Part shown: in pieces, positions 45,516-58,400 of the stretch
Numbering within the stretch: position 1 is the first letter of the stretch
How the letters are laid out: every line of letters begins with the position of its first letter
NCBI GenBank assembly: GCA_030737835.1
Contig: CM060855.1
Coordinates: 7,727,786 to 7,791,785, forward strand
DNA length: 64,000 nt
Direction: 5' to 3'
DNA from: Acorus gramineus
Lineage: Eukaryota; Streptophyta; Magnoliopsida; Acorales; Acoraceae
Made by a program: the position numbers and the translations under genes
Notes under the pieces: model-generated
What the model was told of the DNA's origin: nothing
The model's database searches: none
What the model saw: only the letters and a program-made list of their open reading frames with translations

Positions 45516-47140
45516 TAAAGTTTGGGTTTCGGTCCACTGTTTGTTCTACGTCGACTATGAATGTGGGGGATGGTGTCACCCTTGTCACACACAAAATAAA
45601 GTTTACGTGGTTACCTTTCTTACGTATGATGACATATTTGACCAAAAACAATGCGTGAGCCATTACTTTCGTGGAACATTCAGAAAAATTGATTTTAAGA
45701 ATCATATATTCCTATGTACATTTTAAATCAAATTATTTTATTCATGGAATCTATTGGTACTGAATTCCTGAGAATGACAAATTCTTCTTCTGAATCAGAG
45801 TTACATGATTCAACAATCAATAGATAATAGATAATAATTCTCAAACGCATATATTTGCCTAACATTTACAAAAAAAAAATAGAAATAAAAAAAGAAACAT
45901 ACATTAAAATTATCTTTTTTGGAGGATAAAAGAAAAAATTGTTTTGCTATATGATTATGAAAATACAAAGAGAATTTACAAGGAGCTGTACAAAGGAGAG
46001 AACACCTACAGTGTGTTAGGAGAGAAAAGCAGAACAAGTTGCCATGCATCCGGTTGCAGTACAAGAGGACCCACCCAAGAGTGCACCCAATTAAAAATAA
46101 GCTATTTTTAACAAAAAGTCTATTTGGTTTGTCGAGTTCATCTCAAACTGCGCCCGCAGATAGGTGTTCTTCACCACCTTGAGATCCACTGGTTGATTTG
46201 AATATGTGAAGCTTTCTAAAGGGAGAGGGTGTGGAGGGAGTGCGAGATTGCAGAGAGGGTATGGATAGCTGGAGGGAATACATTAAAGAATTGAATGCAT
46301 GTATTTTTAGACATGACTAACTTAGTAAATGCTAAATTGATCTATTAAGTCAGGGGAGGGTGAGAATAAAAGGGACTACATGAATGACTGAATGTTTGTA
46401 TCAGTGCCCTAAAATTATAACATCAAAAGATTCAAAATTCAACAGGCAATCAGAATTACATGGCGTATGATTGGTGAGGCCAGAAAAGGCGAATTCAATT
46501 GGGTGGGACTCATGGTCATGGGAGGCAGCAGCACATGATAAAAGGAAAAATAAATACTCTTTGAGTCATACTGAAGAAATTTAGCATGTTTTGTTGTGTC
46601 ATACATGGAAGGCTTTGATTATTTCAATTCACCACTAAATTTAGTTGGGTTATACTGGAAGCTGATTAACGGTTATAAGTCACATGAGCACCAATTTGTG
46701 CTTGCAATATGATATATATTTTAAGTTTAATGGATAAGAATCAAAAGACAAGAGGCAAGGCTATTTTAAGATTATTTAATGATAATAGCTATGATGAATA
46801 GACCCTCCAACCAACCAAAGCTTCCTACATGACAATGAACCTGGCACAGCAATTCAAGGAAGCTAAAACTCAAAAGTCTTCCCAGTGAGTATATAAAATA
46901 CAAGCCTTTGATGTGGAATCACCCGAACATATGATTTAATAATATGACAACATAAATATATTCCTTGGATGTCATTTCAGTTTCTAGCTATATATAAATT
47001 TGTCAGTGGAAACTTCACCTATGAAATACTGTTCATAAAGTCACCTACTGCCAATTTATACCAAACCACCCACCTGTACCCCACTCTCTTCTTCTTCTTC
47101 CACTAAAGTTCAATTAGCCCTTTCTCATCAACAACTCTCC
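45516..47140. other. Intergenic
   Basis: No recognised gene or element. The last ~100 bp form the CT-rich upstream region of the small gene at 47141. Confidence 0.45.
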
Positions 47141-47723
47141 ATGGCCATCAGGTGTTCTCCTCACCCTTGTTTTATAATCTCTAAGGGCCATAAAAATATG
47201 CCTGTGAAGAGAATTTCCATGCTTCATAAGAGTCAGCTGCAACACAGAAGTACCAACCATATAATCATGTCCTGCATGGTCAACAAGGTGAGTTTTTCCT
47301 CTCAAAACCAGATCTTTTCCTTGAAAAGGTATGTCTCAAGAATAAACAACACTCTCATTGAATTTCAACGAAAGGTTTTTGAGGATCAATCAAGGGGGAT
47401 CATCTGTTACAGAGATGAAAGTGGGGAGATGATCTGTGAAGGATATGATGAAGGTCCAAGATTTCATCAAACAGCTGCTCCTGCAAGTGAGTATCATCAG
47501 AGGTAGGTTGATGACAAAACCAGAGATAGTGTTCATATGATCTTTAAATGGTCTTCTCCAGACTCTTTTCTTAAAATTCACAGAGAAATTTGGATCCTCG
47601 ACCAACTTCAACAGAGAAGGATTCGAGTCGTGGAGAGCGTCGATCATCACTGCATCAAGAATGGAGTTGCTGTTCCAGATCACCATGACTAGAGGCTGTA
47701 GATGCTTCACATTTTCATTTTAA
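47141..47723 (+). CDS. Small two-exon gene, conserved-looking protein of unknown function
   Basis: Exon 1 is 47141-47486 and exon 2 is 47584-47723, joined across a 97-bp GT-AG intron (donor GTGAGT, acceptor TTCACAG), giving 161 aa. Exon 1 has a basic N-terminus (MAIRCSPHPCFIISKGHK) and a compact acidic segment at about 87-105 (IICYRDESGEMICEGYDEG) that looks like a real conserved motif. Exon 2 in this frame reads KKFGSSTNFNREGFESW and ends without a domain. I do not recognise the family and predict no function. The start is the first ATG after a CT-rich leader-like stretch. Exon 2 is less certain than exon 1; if the intron is retained, the ORF ends at 47506. Confidence 0.55.
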
Positions 47724-48021
47724 CATGCCACATCATGCTCACAAGAGAGGCTCACAGATTCTATGATCATAGAATTTCTACATAGAATAAAAAAAAAAAA
47801 TTCTCATCAACTAGTTCTCCTAAGTTGTGAATTGTGATTGTATATGAGCAAAGACTTTTCCTCTGTAAATGCAATAATCCACTCTCTTTCTCTCATGGAT
47901 TGAAATTCAAGATTCAACTCATGCTGATGATATGAAAGAAAACTAATAGCCTAACATCAAGGAATGCCCCCCCTGAAAATTGTCGCCCGTGGGAAGTCAT
48001 TCGGATCATGAGCTTAACATA

Positions 48022-48231
48022 ACAACTCCTGTTTTTATAGAGACATACTCCAAGTGATGTAACAGGCCTCGATTGCATGAGGGAACCCTTAGAAACCTCT
48101 TCTAGTTGTTCCCTCATGCCTATAGTTGCTTGATCTTTGTATGCTTTGGGCGCATACCTCAGTTTTTATTAAATTGTGGTAGCGTGCCTACTGTTCATCA
48201 AAAAAAAAAAAAAAAAATTACAACTCCTGTT
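48022..48231 (+). mobile_element. Poly-A retroposon (LINE 3' end or SINE) with 12-bp target-site duplication
   Basis: ACAACTCCTGTT occurs at 48022-48033 and 48220-48231. The 186-bp insert between ends in 'tgttcatc' plus an A-run of about 18. No coding motif. The TTCATC-plus-poly-A ending resembles plant LINE 3' ends, so a heavily 5'-truncated LINE is likeliest. Confidence 0.8.
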
Positions 48232-49434
48232 AGCTATACCTATCCACTGTGATCTTTACCTCTCTCTTCCAAGTATGACGAATCCTACAGATATGTAAAA
48301 TATGACAAGCACCAGCAAGGGATAGAAGATTTCAAAAAGATAAAGGTCAACAAAATTTGTATAACAAGCAAATAATAGATATCAACAACAGATTAATATT
48401 TATTTTAAAAAATAAAAATAAAGCATCATGTAGCTGTTGGACAGTTGACTACAGAATGAAGAAATAATTAACTGATAATTATATAAACCATCACTGCACA
48501 CATGTCAGAATAATATCAAGTCTGAAATCTCATAACATATAGAAGCCCAGCCATCTGCTGTTTTAGTTGAATTGGTGTGATTAACCAACCAATTGACAGA
48601 AAGTTGCATCCATCCATGTGAGAGATCAACTAGCCCAGATGGGACAATGTAAGGGGAGCCCAAAGATCCAACAATGAGGATTACAGCCTTCGAATTCCTA
48701 GGGATATTTATATGACCAAGAACTATGTTTTCAGCTTGGATGTTTTAAAAACAAAATTTCAGTATATAACAAAAGCGGCTTAGGTTGAATTACTGAATGG
48801 AAAAGTCTCCCATGTGAATATAGCTAAGGCCCAAACAGGGAAAACTACAATAACTTTTACAGGAGGAAAAAAAACAGTCCTCTGGAACAAATTAAGTTAA
48901 AAGTTAATAATAGATATGGATAACAGAAAGCAGAGGTACCAAATGTTTGATCAGAAACAGAAGCAATCATGACATGATTTCTAATTACATTTTTCATTTG
49001 TAATATAACTTAGACCACAAACATATGCACACTACTATAAGAGATGACTGCCAGTTCTATAATCATTGGTAGGTGTACATCCATCAAAAATGTATTTAAC
49101 AATTAATTGAATGCATTTGTCCATTGAACTATAACACACTGTTCGTTCCTGAAACATAAACTGTATAACTTCAACAGACTGCAGTTGATGCATGAACAAA
49201 TTGCACAAATAATTCTGTAGAAGTTAGCCTACACTATTCCTCTATTGAACACTTTAATGGCATGCAAATGGCCTTGTTCTGCTTGTTTAACAAATAAAGC
49301 ACAAATTTGAACAGAACAAGAATGGGACTGGTGAATAAATTACAAAAGGTAACTGAAAAAATGAATACTGACCCAAAAAAAAAAGAGGGGATAATTCCTG
49401 ACTTATAATTCTAAGAATATACAGGAAGCAAATG
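48232..49434. other. Intergenic and FAB1 3' region
   Basis: No ORF or repeat of note. The part next to 49434 would be the FAB1 3' UTR. Confidence 0.45.
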
Positions 49435-52400
49435 TTATGATTCAAGAGAGACACCCTGTGAATTCTCTTCACAGAGGTCAGACTGCGATCTACTAGGTAT
49501 GATGGTAGGAGGAGACCACTGATCTGGAACCATTAGAAAATATGCTGACATGGCTTTCCTAAAACGTTTCTTGTACTGTTTCGGTGAAATCACAGTTGGA
49601 GGAGCATTTTTCGGCCCTCCCAATATACCTGAAGTTTTCACCCAAGTTTCTAGGTGCTTGTCCCAAGTGTACTGCCTCATGAAGTCAATGATTCCAAGAA
49701 CCAGTTCATGCTTCTCCTCGTCCACTCCAACGAGTAATGAATAGTCCATAACATCAATTGACTGCAGAAGCACAAGAATATACGATTTACACATGTATCG
49801 CTCATTCACAAATTTAACTCAATACTACCACAGCAAATGTAAACTTCCTCTTCTAAATAATGAAAGGAAAAATAAATTAAACAGAGAAGGAACTAAGTTC
49901 TGTTTTATTTTATATGCATGCACAAGAAATCATATTGAGTTTAATAAACGTATATAATAGAGTTTATTCTCCACTTACAGCAAGAAAAGAAGTATCATTC
50001 CAGACAGCTCTCTCCAGCAACCGCTTTGCCTTGTTCCCCACGAAAATTGGAGAGGTCAGCATTGACTCAATCAAGTTCTGATCCAGAAGTACCTTATTGT
50101 TACCACTTGAATCAGAATTATAACGTGAACGCGCAGAACCTTTAAGGTCATACAGCCTTGTTATTCTCCGTCCAAACATTAAATTCTCCATAACCAGAAC
50201 GTCCATCCTTGATTCCTTACCACTTTTAAGGTGCCTTGAAGTAACCTGTCCAATGAAATCAGTGAAGATATAAATAAGTTTCGATGCAATAAAAACAGCA
50301 TGCAAATTTTCCAGAAGTTAGACCAAAAAGTGAAGCAAGTTGCAAAATTAGCTGAGATTAAGCTTCCATATCTTGAATAAATAATATCTCTCTCAATAAA
50401 GATAAAAAAAAAAAATCAATTGCAAGACATCTATTATACCAGATATTTCGAATCCTTCACAAGTCGTTATCCAATTAGGATATTTTATTTCATTTGACTC
50501 AGGAACATTTGCGGTTCAATGTCTTTACAGGATCAGCATGTTTACAAGGAAATATAACAACTTTTGAGGTAGTATGCATTCTAGGGGAAAACCTTAGAAT
50601 AAGCAACAGATAAAACCAATTAGATTATCAAAGACACAATCAGAGTATACCAAAATTAAATGAAATATCACAACTGATCATGAGCCAGTCTCCAAACAGT
50701 TTAACGTTCAATATTGTCACAAAACCACAAATTCCTGTTAGAGATCAGTCTATTATTATATCCCTTCTTAAAACCATCAACCAAGCCTTCTTAACCATTC
50801 ACTCCCACTACTAGTCAATAATTCGATCAACACTCAAAGCTCAACTAGAGTGGGATCAATTTTCACAAATATATAACCCAGGACAGAATTGTATAGCTCT
50901 ATCCTTCCAAAATACTTCAATCAGAGTTTTTTTCCCTTTGAACTCAAGAAAAAAAAGGAAACACTAGTCTCCAAGAAATCCATTAGTAATATGTTTCTCT
51001 CACATTACTTCAGAAGAAGTAATTCTCAGAAAATTTTAAAATATGAAGATAATTAATTAAGGATCTTTGGGAAACACAAAGGTGGACAGAAAGAGCAATA
51101 AAGATCAATATCTACCTGGTAAATTCCCAATATCTTTGCCAGGCATGTGGGACTTCCCGTACCAATTGATTCCGAGAGATATTTAAAATATTCAGGAGCA
51201 AACTTTAAAAATGATTCCAGCTCTGTTTTGTTGACCTGTTTGATGATAAATCTATCATCCAATGACTTTGCAAAAAATGCATTGCTCTTTCCACCCTGTG
51301 CCTCCCATTTCTTGCAGCGACTGAGAGATCTTACATAATCTAGCTCAAATGGACAACAAATTCTCCGCAAAGCATCAAAACGCTTTGCATAATAACATGT
51401 GACAGTGTATTTGACCTTCCCATCATCCGAAAAAGAAACTCTGACATGCAGTGCTTTGTTATATAAAAGTGGATCCAATGCCAAGGAACTTCTACTCCCT
51501 GATAAAGATGACATCGATAGAAGGCTATCATCAGTTGACCCAAGACTTCTTAAAGAATTGGAGGAAGCTTCATCAAATGACTGAAAAATATTGAAACTTC
51601 CTGAATCATATAATGGCAGAGAAACTGAAGAATCCCCAGCTGTTTTATCCCGCTCTTCAGACATCTGAAAATAATAGTCAGATGACATAAGTGCATAAGA
51701 TATTATGCTTGTGGCTTCTTCTTCGTATATAGGCACAACAGTGTCATTTATGCCAACAGGTAACAGCTGCCTTGCTCTGCCTTGATGCAAATCCCTAAAA
51801 GAGGAAACAAACACGGGGTTATACTCGCCAAGGGCATCTAGTCTTGAGTTGTTTCCCAAAGTGCTTTTGTTAAGGGAATGATACAAAGTCATAAAAGGCA
51901 TCCCAAGCGAGTTTGAAAAGGCATCGATTTTTTCACTCCACTTGATGGTTAACGGGGACAGATGAGATCGCGAAGAATCCAATCCATCTTTGTCACCTGA
52001 ATGCTCTTCTGATACATCCCCCGTAGCTTCTAGGGGAATAGATGAACTGGGAATGACTAAATCAGAAGCCACCTGGCCATTTTCATGAGCTGTCTTAACC
52101 CCAGGCTGATTTTCACCAGTCCACTTAGCATCCAGTGTATCCGACAAATTTGTCATTATAGGGAATTGCCCCTCTGAATGAGCTCTACGGACAAAAGAAC
52201 CTGATAAGAGGGGGTCTGGTCGATTGCCACCATCCATACTAGAAAGAGTACGGATTGGAGTTTCCTCTATAGTACTAGAAACATGTTCACTATTTCCTTC
52301 TTGATGACCTGAAGCATGTGGGTTTAGGGGATCGCCAAGTCCATGATGAACAACTACATCCCGTTTAAGAGACTCATTGAGCTTTGACTCTATGGGAAGG

Positions 52401-55400
52401 GGTTCACAACTAGTGAAACTTCGATATGGTTTGGGAGCTGAAATCGTATCCACAAGCTTCTCAACAGTACTCAACTTTTCCTTGCTTATTGTTACAGAAT
52501 TGCTCAGCCCATTGCGAAGACTATTGTTTAAGTCAGCTGCAAATACCAAACGACGATCCCACACATAAGAGCAGAAGAGCAATTGCCTCCTTAGTTTACT
52601 AATATCCAGGATATCGATTATTGGCTGTCCCTTCTTTGCCTCTGTTTTGAGCACTTTCTGGAGAGACTCCTGAAGCCATTTCAAAATTTAGGTCAAAGTT
52701 TGAAAACAGAAACTAGTTTAGTGGGCTCTATATGAATGAAAAAGGAAAGTCTATACATTCTGCTTTACCTCGAATTCAGATTTTTCCTTTTGCAGCAGGC
52801 TTTCAAGCTCTATGATGCAACGTCTTGACTCCTGTGCTTTCATGACACAATTAAGTGATCCATTGGCTGTTTTTCTTTCTTCAATTTGCCTAAGAGCATT
52901 GAGTACTTCACTGAATAAAAGCTCTGCCATGCTGGCAACCTGTCACAAAGCAGTCAGGCTTAAGTACCAGTTACACAACAATCAATAGGAACTATCATTG
53001 AAGAGCACCATTGAGAATTCTGTGATACAGACCTCATCGGCTTCTTTTTGTATCCAGTCATGATGTTGGTAGCTGAAATCAAGTTTAGGAGGTGGAAGAT
53101 AGACAGAGTGAACATCTATAGACGCATAGCGAAAACAAGCAACCATCTTTCCAAACCTGGTCATGTAACAAACGGTAAATAAAAGACAAATTCAGAGATA
53201 CAGAGGAGTTTGTGGTGGTTGTTTGTGTATGTGTTTGTGTGGAGGGAAAGGGATTTCTTTTGTTACCCATAGAACCGCAGGCAGTCTCTGTGAAGAGAAT
53301 GACCACAGCTAGCCACCCTACTAGCTGCAGCATGATTTGAAAAGCTAAGCTCCAAAAATTTTCCAAAAGATAAGCCCCAAGCTGCATCTGACATGACAAC
53401 TCTCCTAGTAGCAGGAGGGAAGCCACTAGTCCGAGGACAACGTAAGCATCTATGCCACATCCAGATCTTCCCATCTCGTTCTCCTGGTAAGAGAAACTCT
53501 GGAAGCTTTTTAACTGATATGGTTAAACTTCCTTGTCGATGCGTATAACAATGTACATGTGCTTCAGTTGGCATCTCACACGAACGGCAGTGATAACTCT
53601 GGCAGACCAATGCTAAAGTCAGAAAGTTAAGATATTATGGGAAAGCACACAAGAATTGTTAAGAGCATTTCTACCTGGTCAAACAGATGGTCTTGTAAAA
53701 ATCGCCCTAAAGGCTTGTCGAAGCTGCCATAGTATTTAATCCGGAAAAGTTGAGCACGTTCACACACAGTTCCTTTCCAGACACACCGGGTTGACAGTGA
53801 AACCAGAATACTCTGATGATCAGAAGGTGATGGTGGAAACTCTTCCTTTTCTGGAGCTTTCTGATCATCAAAACGTACATCCTGGTGGAGATCGGAGAAT
53901 CCTTGATGGTTTCCTTTTACAATCATGCCATCAGTTTGTGCCTCATTAGCTGTATCGCCACAGCTATTTGGGAAATTCTTGTTTTCAGGATCAGAGCAGG
54001 CAAGAAAACTGTCAAATAGTTGATCACCCATGGAATTTTCACACACAATTGTTGCAGGGTAAACTTTGTTCTTCTCTTCAACTGGGCAATATGGAGAGTA
54101 TCCATCATAAAGACAAGTCGTTAACAGCTCTGAAGATGAGAAAGGGGTAAAAGAAGATGAGACTGGCAATTTTGCAAGTTGTTGGACTTGGATTCTATTC
54201 TCCATTTGATGTCCCTGGTGGTCAAAAGATGGATTGATAGAGCTGGAGGTCGTTTCAGTTTGAAAGTTATGTCTTTCAGAGGTACATTGCAGAGCTGTCA
54301 CTTCAGTTTTCCCCAAATTGCTTGACTGTAAACTAACATTTACATCATTAACCATTGGTAGTTTGTCAATTCCAGGGACATTGAAACCAGGTACCGTGGA
54401 TATAGATCTTTGAATACTGCATGGTTTATCAGGCAGTGTCACAGTTATTGGCGACTTCAAGGGAAGTTCTGGAAGAGAGGCACCTTCATCAGCAAGAAAT
54501 GAAGTCTCTAAAGCTAAGTGGTAAGCTGCAAAAACACCATACTGGACAGCTTGTTTCACTTTCTTCAATTCATCTCCGCTAGCACCCTTAAGCAGAATCT
54601 GAAACAGAGAAAACATATAAGACGCATCAAATATTTTAATATAGAAGCAAAAGGAAATAAGAAATAGCTTCATGAGAGAAGTTATAGCCAGGTGCTTTAT
54701 TGTATGTTCCCAGAAGATCACAATCTAATTTTAAACTTAATATCTTCACAGCTTGACACACTTAAAATATCGTGTATGATGGACAGGCAAAACATTTCAA
54801 ATTGATCAATTTAAAAAGTACAGCCGAATCCAAGAACTTATCTAAATGACCGTCTTAGATTAGAATATGCTCATCTGCAACCACCTTTCCTAACAAGCTC
54901 ATTCAACTTATAGAAGGCATCAATACAATCAATGAAGAAGCTTGGTGCTTTGTGGGACTTACAGTACAACCCAGGGGCTTCGGACACTCTTCAAAGAACA
55001 TCAGCGTCTTCACCAATTTTCTCCCACCCTGCCCAGCACTGCCATGCTCCTCAAAGAACTTCTCCACACGAAACATATTGCAATACCCAAGCTTTTGTGA
55101 TGACAGATTATCAATAGAATGAACTATTTGTGCACCAGTACAGCGAGCTACACGTTCTAAAAGTGGCCTTTTGATATTCAACACAAGTGAAATATCTTTA
55201 GCAAGAAGATACTCTTGGGCATGACGAGAAACAGATTTTTCCACCAGAACAACATCAGGATTTTGAGAATGTATTTTTGCAACAGCCATCTTCAAATGAT
55301 CCATTTCCTATGAAGTTTCAGGATATAAGTATAAGAGTAAGACTAAACTGATAGTGATTGCAATGGAAGGGAACAAAAATATATCAACCAACCTGTTGCA

Positions 55401-58400
55401 GGAGAGTATCCAAACTGGAAAGCTGATTTGTCACTCGCTGGTACTCTAGAGCTCCTCCAAGAATTAGAAAGCGTGGCTTTTCAATTTTTGAGATCATACG
55501 CCGATGTGCCACATTCTTTTTACAGACAACTCCTTTAACAACCGAACTAAAAATAGGTACCCAAAAGCTATTCATCAACAAAGGAACTAGGAAGGCACCA
55601 AATCTCAAACATTGAAAAACAATGAAATGAAATGATCAAGTTCAAGTGATAAATTACATGCCAGAATTAATCTACAAAATCAAGTATTTCTAAAATATAT
55701 CGTATCATCAACTATCATTAATAAAATGTGACAATTCACCATACAAGAGATCAAACAATTTAAGAGAGATATATGAGCAATCTTTTACCTTTCACTACGG
55801 CGTCCACAGGCTACGCACTTAATCTTCACATACCCACCAGGATCCATTCCTCCTCCTCTGCTTGTGTCTGGCTTAAGAATAGTGGCCGCTTCCCATGACA
55901 AAGATGTTATTATCTCCAGCCAACTCTCTTTGTCACCTTCTTCACCAATAGGCAAATTTTCAACCATAAGTAGTTGAGCTACCAATGCCCTAAAATGTTC
56001 AACAACATGTTTCATGGCCTTTTTATGTTCTTCATTTGATCGCTCCCGGGCACGATACTCTCCACCACCAAAGCTATTTGAAGATTGAAGACATCCCCAC
56101 TCTCTTGAAGCATACTCATCATCATCTTCATCATCAAACAATAGAGCTTCTCTATCGTCCTCTTCATCCTCTGGCTCTGGGGGAAACCAAAGTAGCCCAT
56201 TGTTCTCAAAATCAACTGGTTGAGCATCTGCAGCATCCATGCCGTATATAGTGGAAGCGGCATCACATGCATATCTGTTACATTGACCTGCTCCATCCTC
56301 AAATTTGTCAACACTATCTGGATCTAGTAAATCTGTGCATTCATCTCTCACCAAGCTCAAATCCTTTTCATTACCAGTTTCTTCATCTGGATGCACTTTA
56401 TGAGATCCATAATCATTATCAGTTTCATTGAACCCCCCATTGCCATAACAGTCAACTGACTGCAGAAAATGCCCACTTAACGAATCAGAATGATATGCAC
56501 TATATTCTTCGTCCTCATCATCACTCCTGAAGCCAACAAAAAGCAATGCCCTAATTTATCAGTAACAAGAATTATTTATCTTAGTAATTAAGAAACTAAT
56601 CCAATCAGCCAGTATTTAACAAAGTTCTGAAAAAGAAATAAAAATTAGGAACCATTATCAGGAGCCATGATGCGATTTTAAGGATAAACATGCATAGAGA
56701 AAGAGGTTCAGAATTTTGGTTGGACAATAGTTAAATATGAAAAATTAACAAAATACGAATAGTAGGTATATTCAAAAAACACGACTAGAACAAAAAAGGA
56801 AGGTAGAGAAAGGGGAAACAGAGATATCACTAAGTCCTGGAATAGAGAGGTGATTATTGGCAAATTATACATTTGTGAATTACTTACCTAAGCAACCAGA
56901 AAAGAGGGAAAATACGACCTTGTGGCAAAAAGCAAAACAACTTTCTATCTAAAAAAAATTGCATAACAAAGCCTATGGATTTCTAAAGCAAATCTTTTAT
57001 AAAGTACTGTATCTTTGGTTAGTTACTATTCATGTACACAAAAAGCAACAAGATGAGGCTCCCTTTCTGGTTCTCTTTCTTTTTCTGAATGTGGAGAGTA
57101 TCACCAAATATGCTATACCATGCAAGACCTTCCCCAGAGGAACCAATATAATATATATCTCAATTGCTGCAGGTTTTCAATAAAATCATAGTATATCAGA
57201 AGAATAAAAAGGACTCCTCTGAAGGGGGAAAATACATTTGTGATTTATATTTCTAAACAACAAAAAAAGAGGGAAAATACGACCTTTGTGGCAAAAAGCA
57301 GAACAACTTTCTTTCTTTTTTCTTTTTTTTTTGGTGCCCCCTAGGTTTGATCCCCTGACCTCCTTGGGGGGGAGGGGGGGTGCTAGCCGACTTAACCAAA
57401 GCTCGGTTTGCACTCAAGGTTTCCCTCTTCTCCATAATCAGCCACGTAATTGGCCAACTTGCATAACAAAGACTGTGAATTTCTACAGTAAATCTTTTAT
57501 AAAGTGTGATAGTTTTGGTTAATTACTATCCAAGTTCATAAAGCAACAGGATGAGACTCCATTTCTGGTTCTCTTTCTTTTTCTGAATGTGGAGGGTATC
57601 ACCAAATATGCTATTCTGTGCAAGACCTTCCCCAGAGGAACCCACTAAACTATATGCCTCTATTGGTGCAGGTTTTCAATAAAAACAAAGGATTAAAGAA
57701 GAATAAAAAGGGCTCCTCTAAATCGCCTAAATCTCTGTAGACTCATCTCAAAATGATCAGTGCATAACTTCTAAGCTAGAGCTGATATATCATCAACAAT
57801 TTGATGAAAATATACCAGTATTATGCCATCCAGAAAGCGAAAGCAGGTAAGCGCTCTTTGATACTGGGAAGATTTTAAACGGCAGAGCATGCAAAAAGTG
57901 GACAGCCATTTGGGCAGACAATAGAAACAGAAACATCAGGCTTTATATGGAATCCATTATAAAGCATTATTTACAGAATCAACAATGCACATATAGAATC
58001 AGTGCAATTTTAAAATTACTGTCGACCTAGTCTCAGCCTTCTCTATGATGATGCAAAACACTAGAAGCCAAGTTGGTGATAGGAGAGGGACTCCATGACA
58101 CCAGTGGGGTGGTAGGAAAACCTACCTCATCTGCTATGTATTTTAAGCACACATATTCAGTGAACAACTCTTTTTAACTCCCATTGATTTGGAAAGCATC
58201 CCAATGGTGTCGGGAGATAAATTTGATATGGTGTACACAATTATCTCTGAGAAACTCATCAGCTAATCAGACTGGAACACATCGGCAGATAATATACAAC
58301 TGCTATGGCCAAAAGGAAATTGTATTATACGTCTATTGCCTAATTTTCTGGAATCAATTCTTTAGCCGATAAAATTCTTGTAATCAATTTAAGTAACAAG

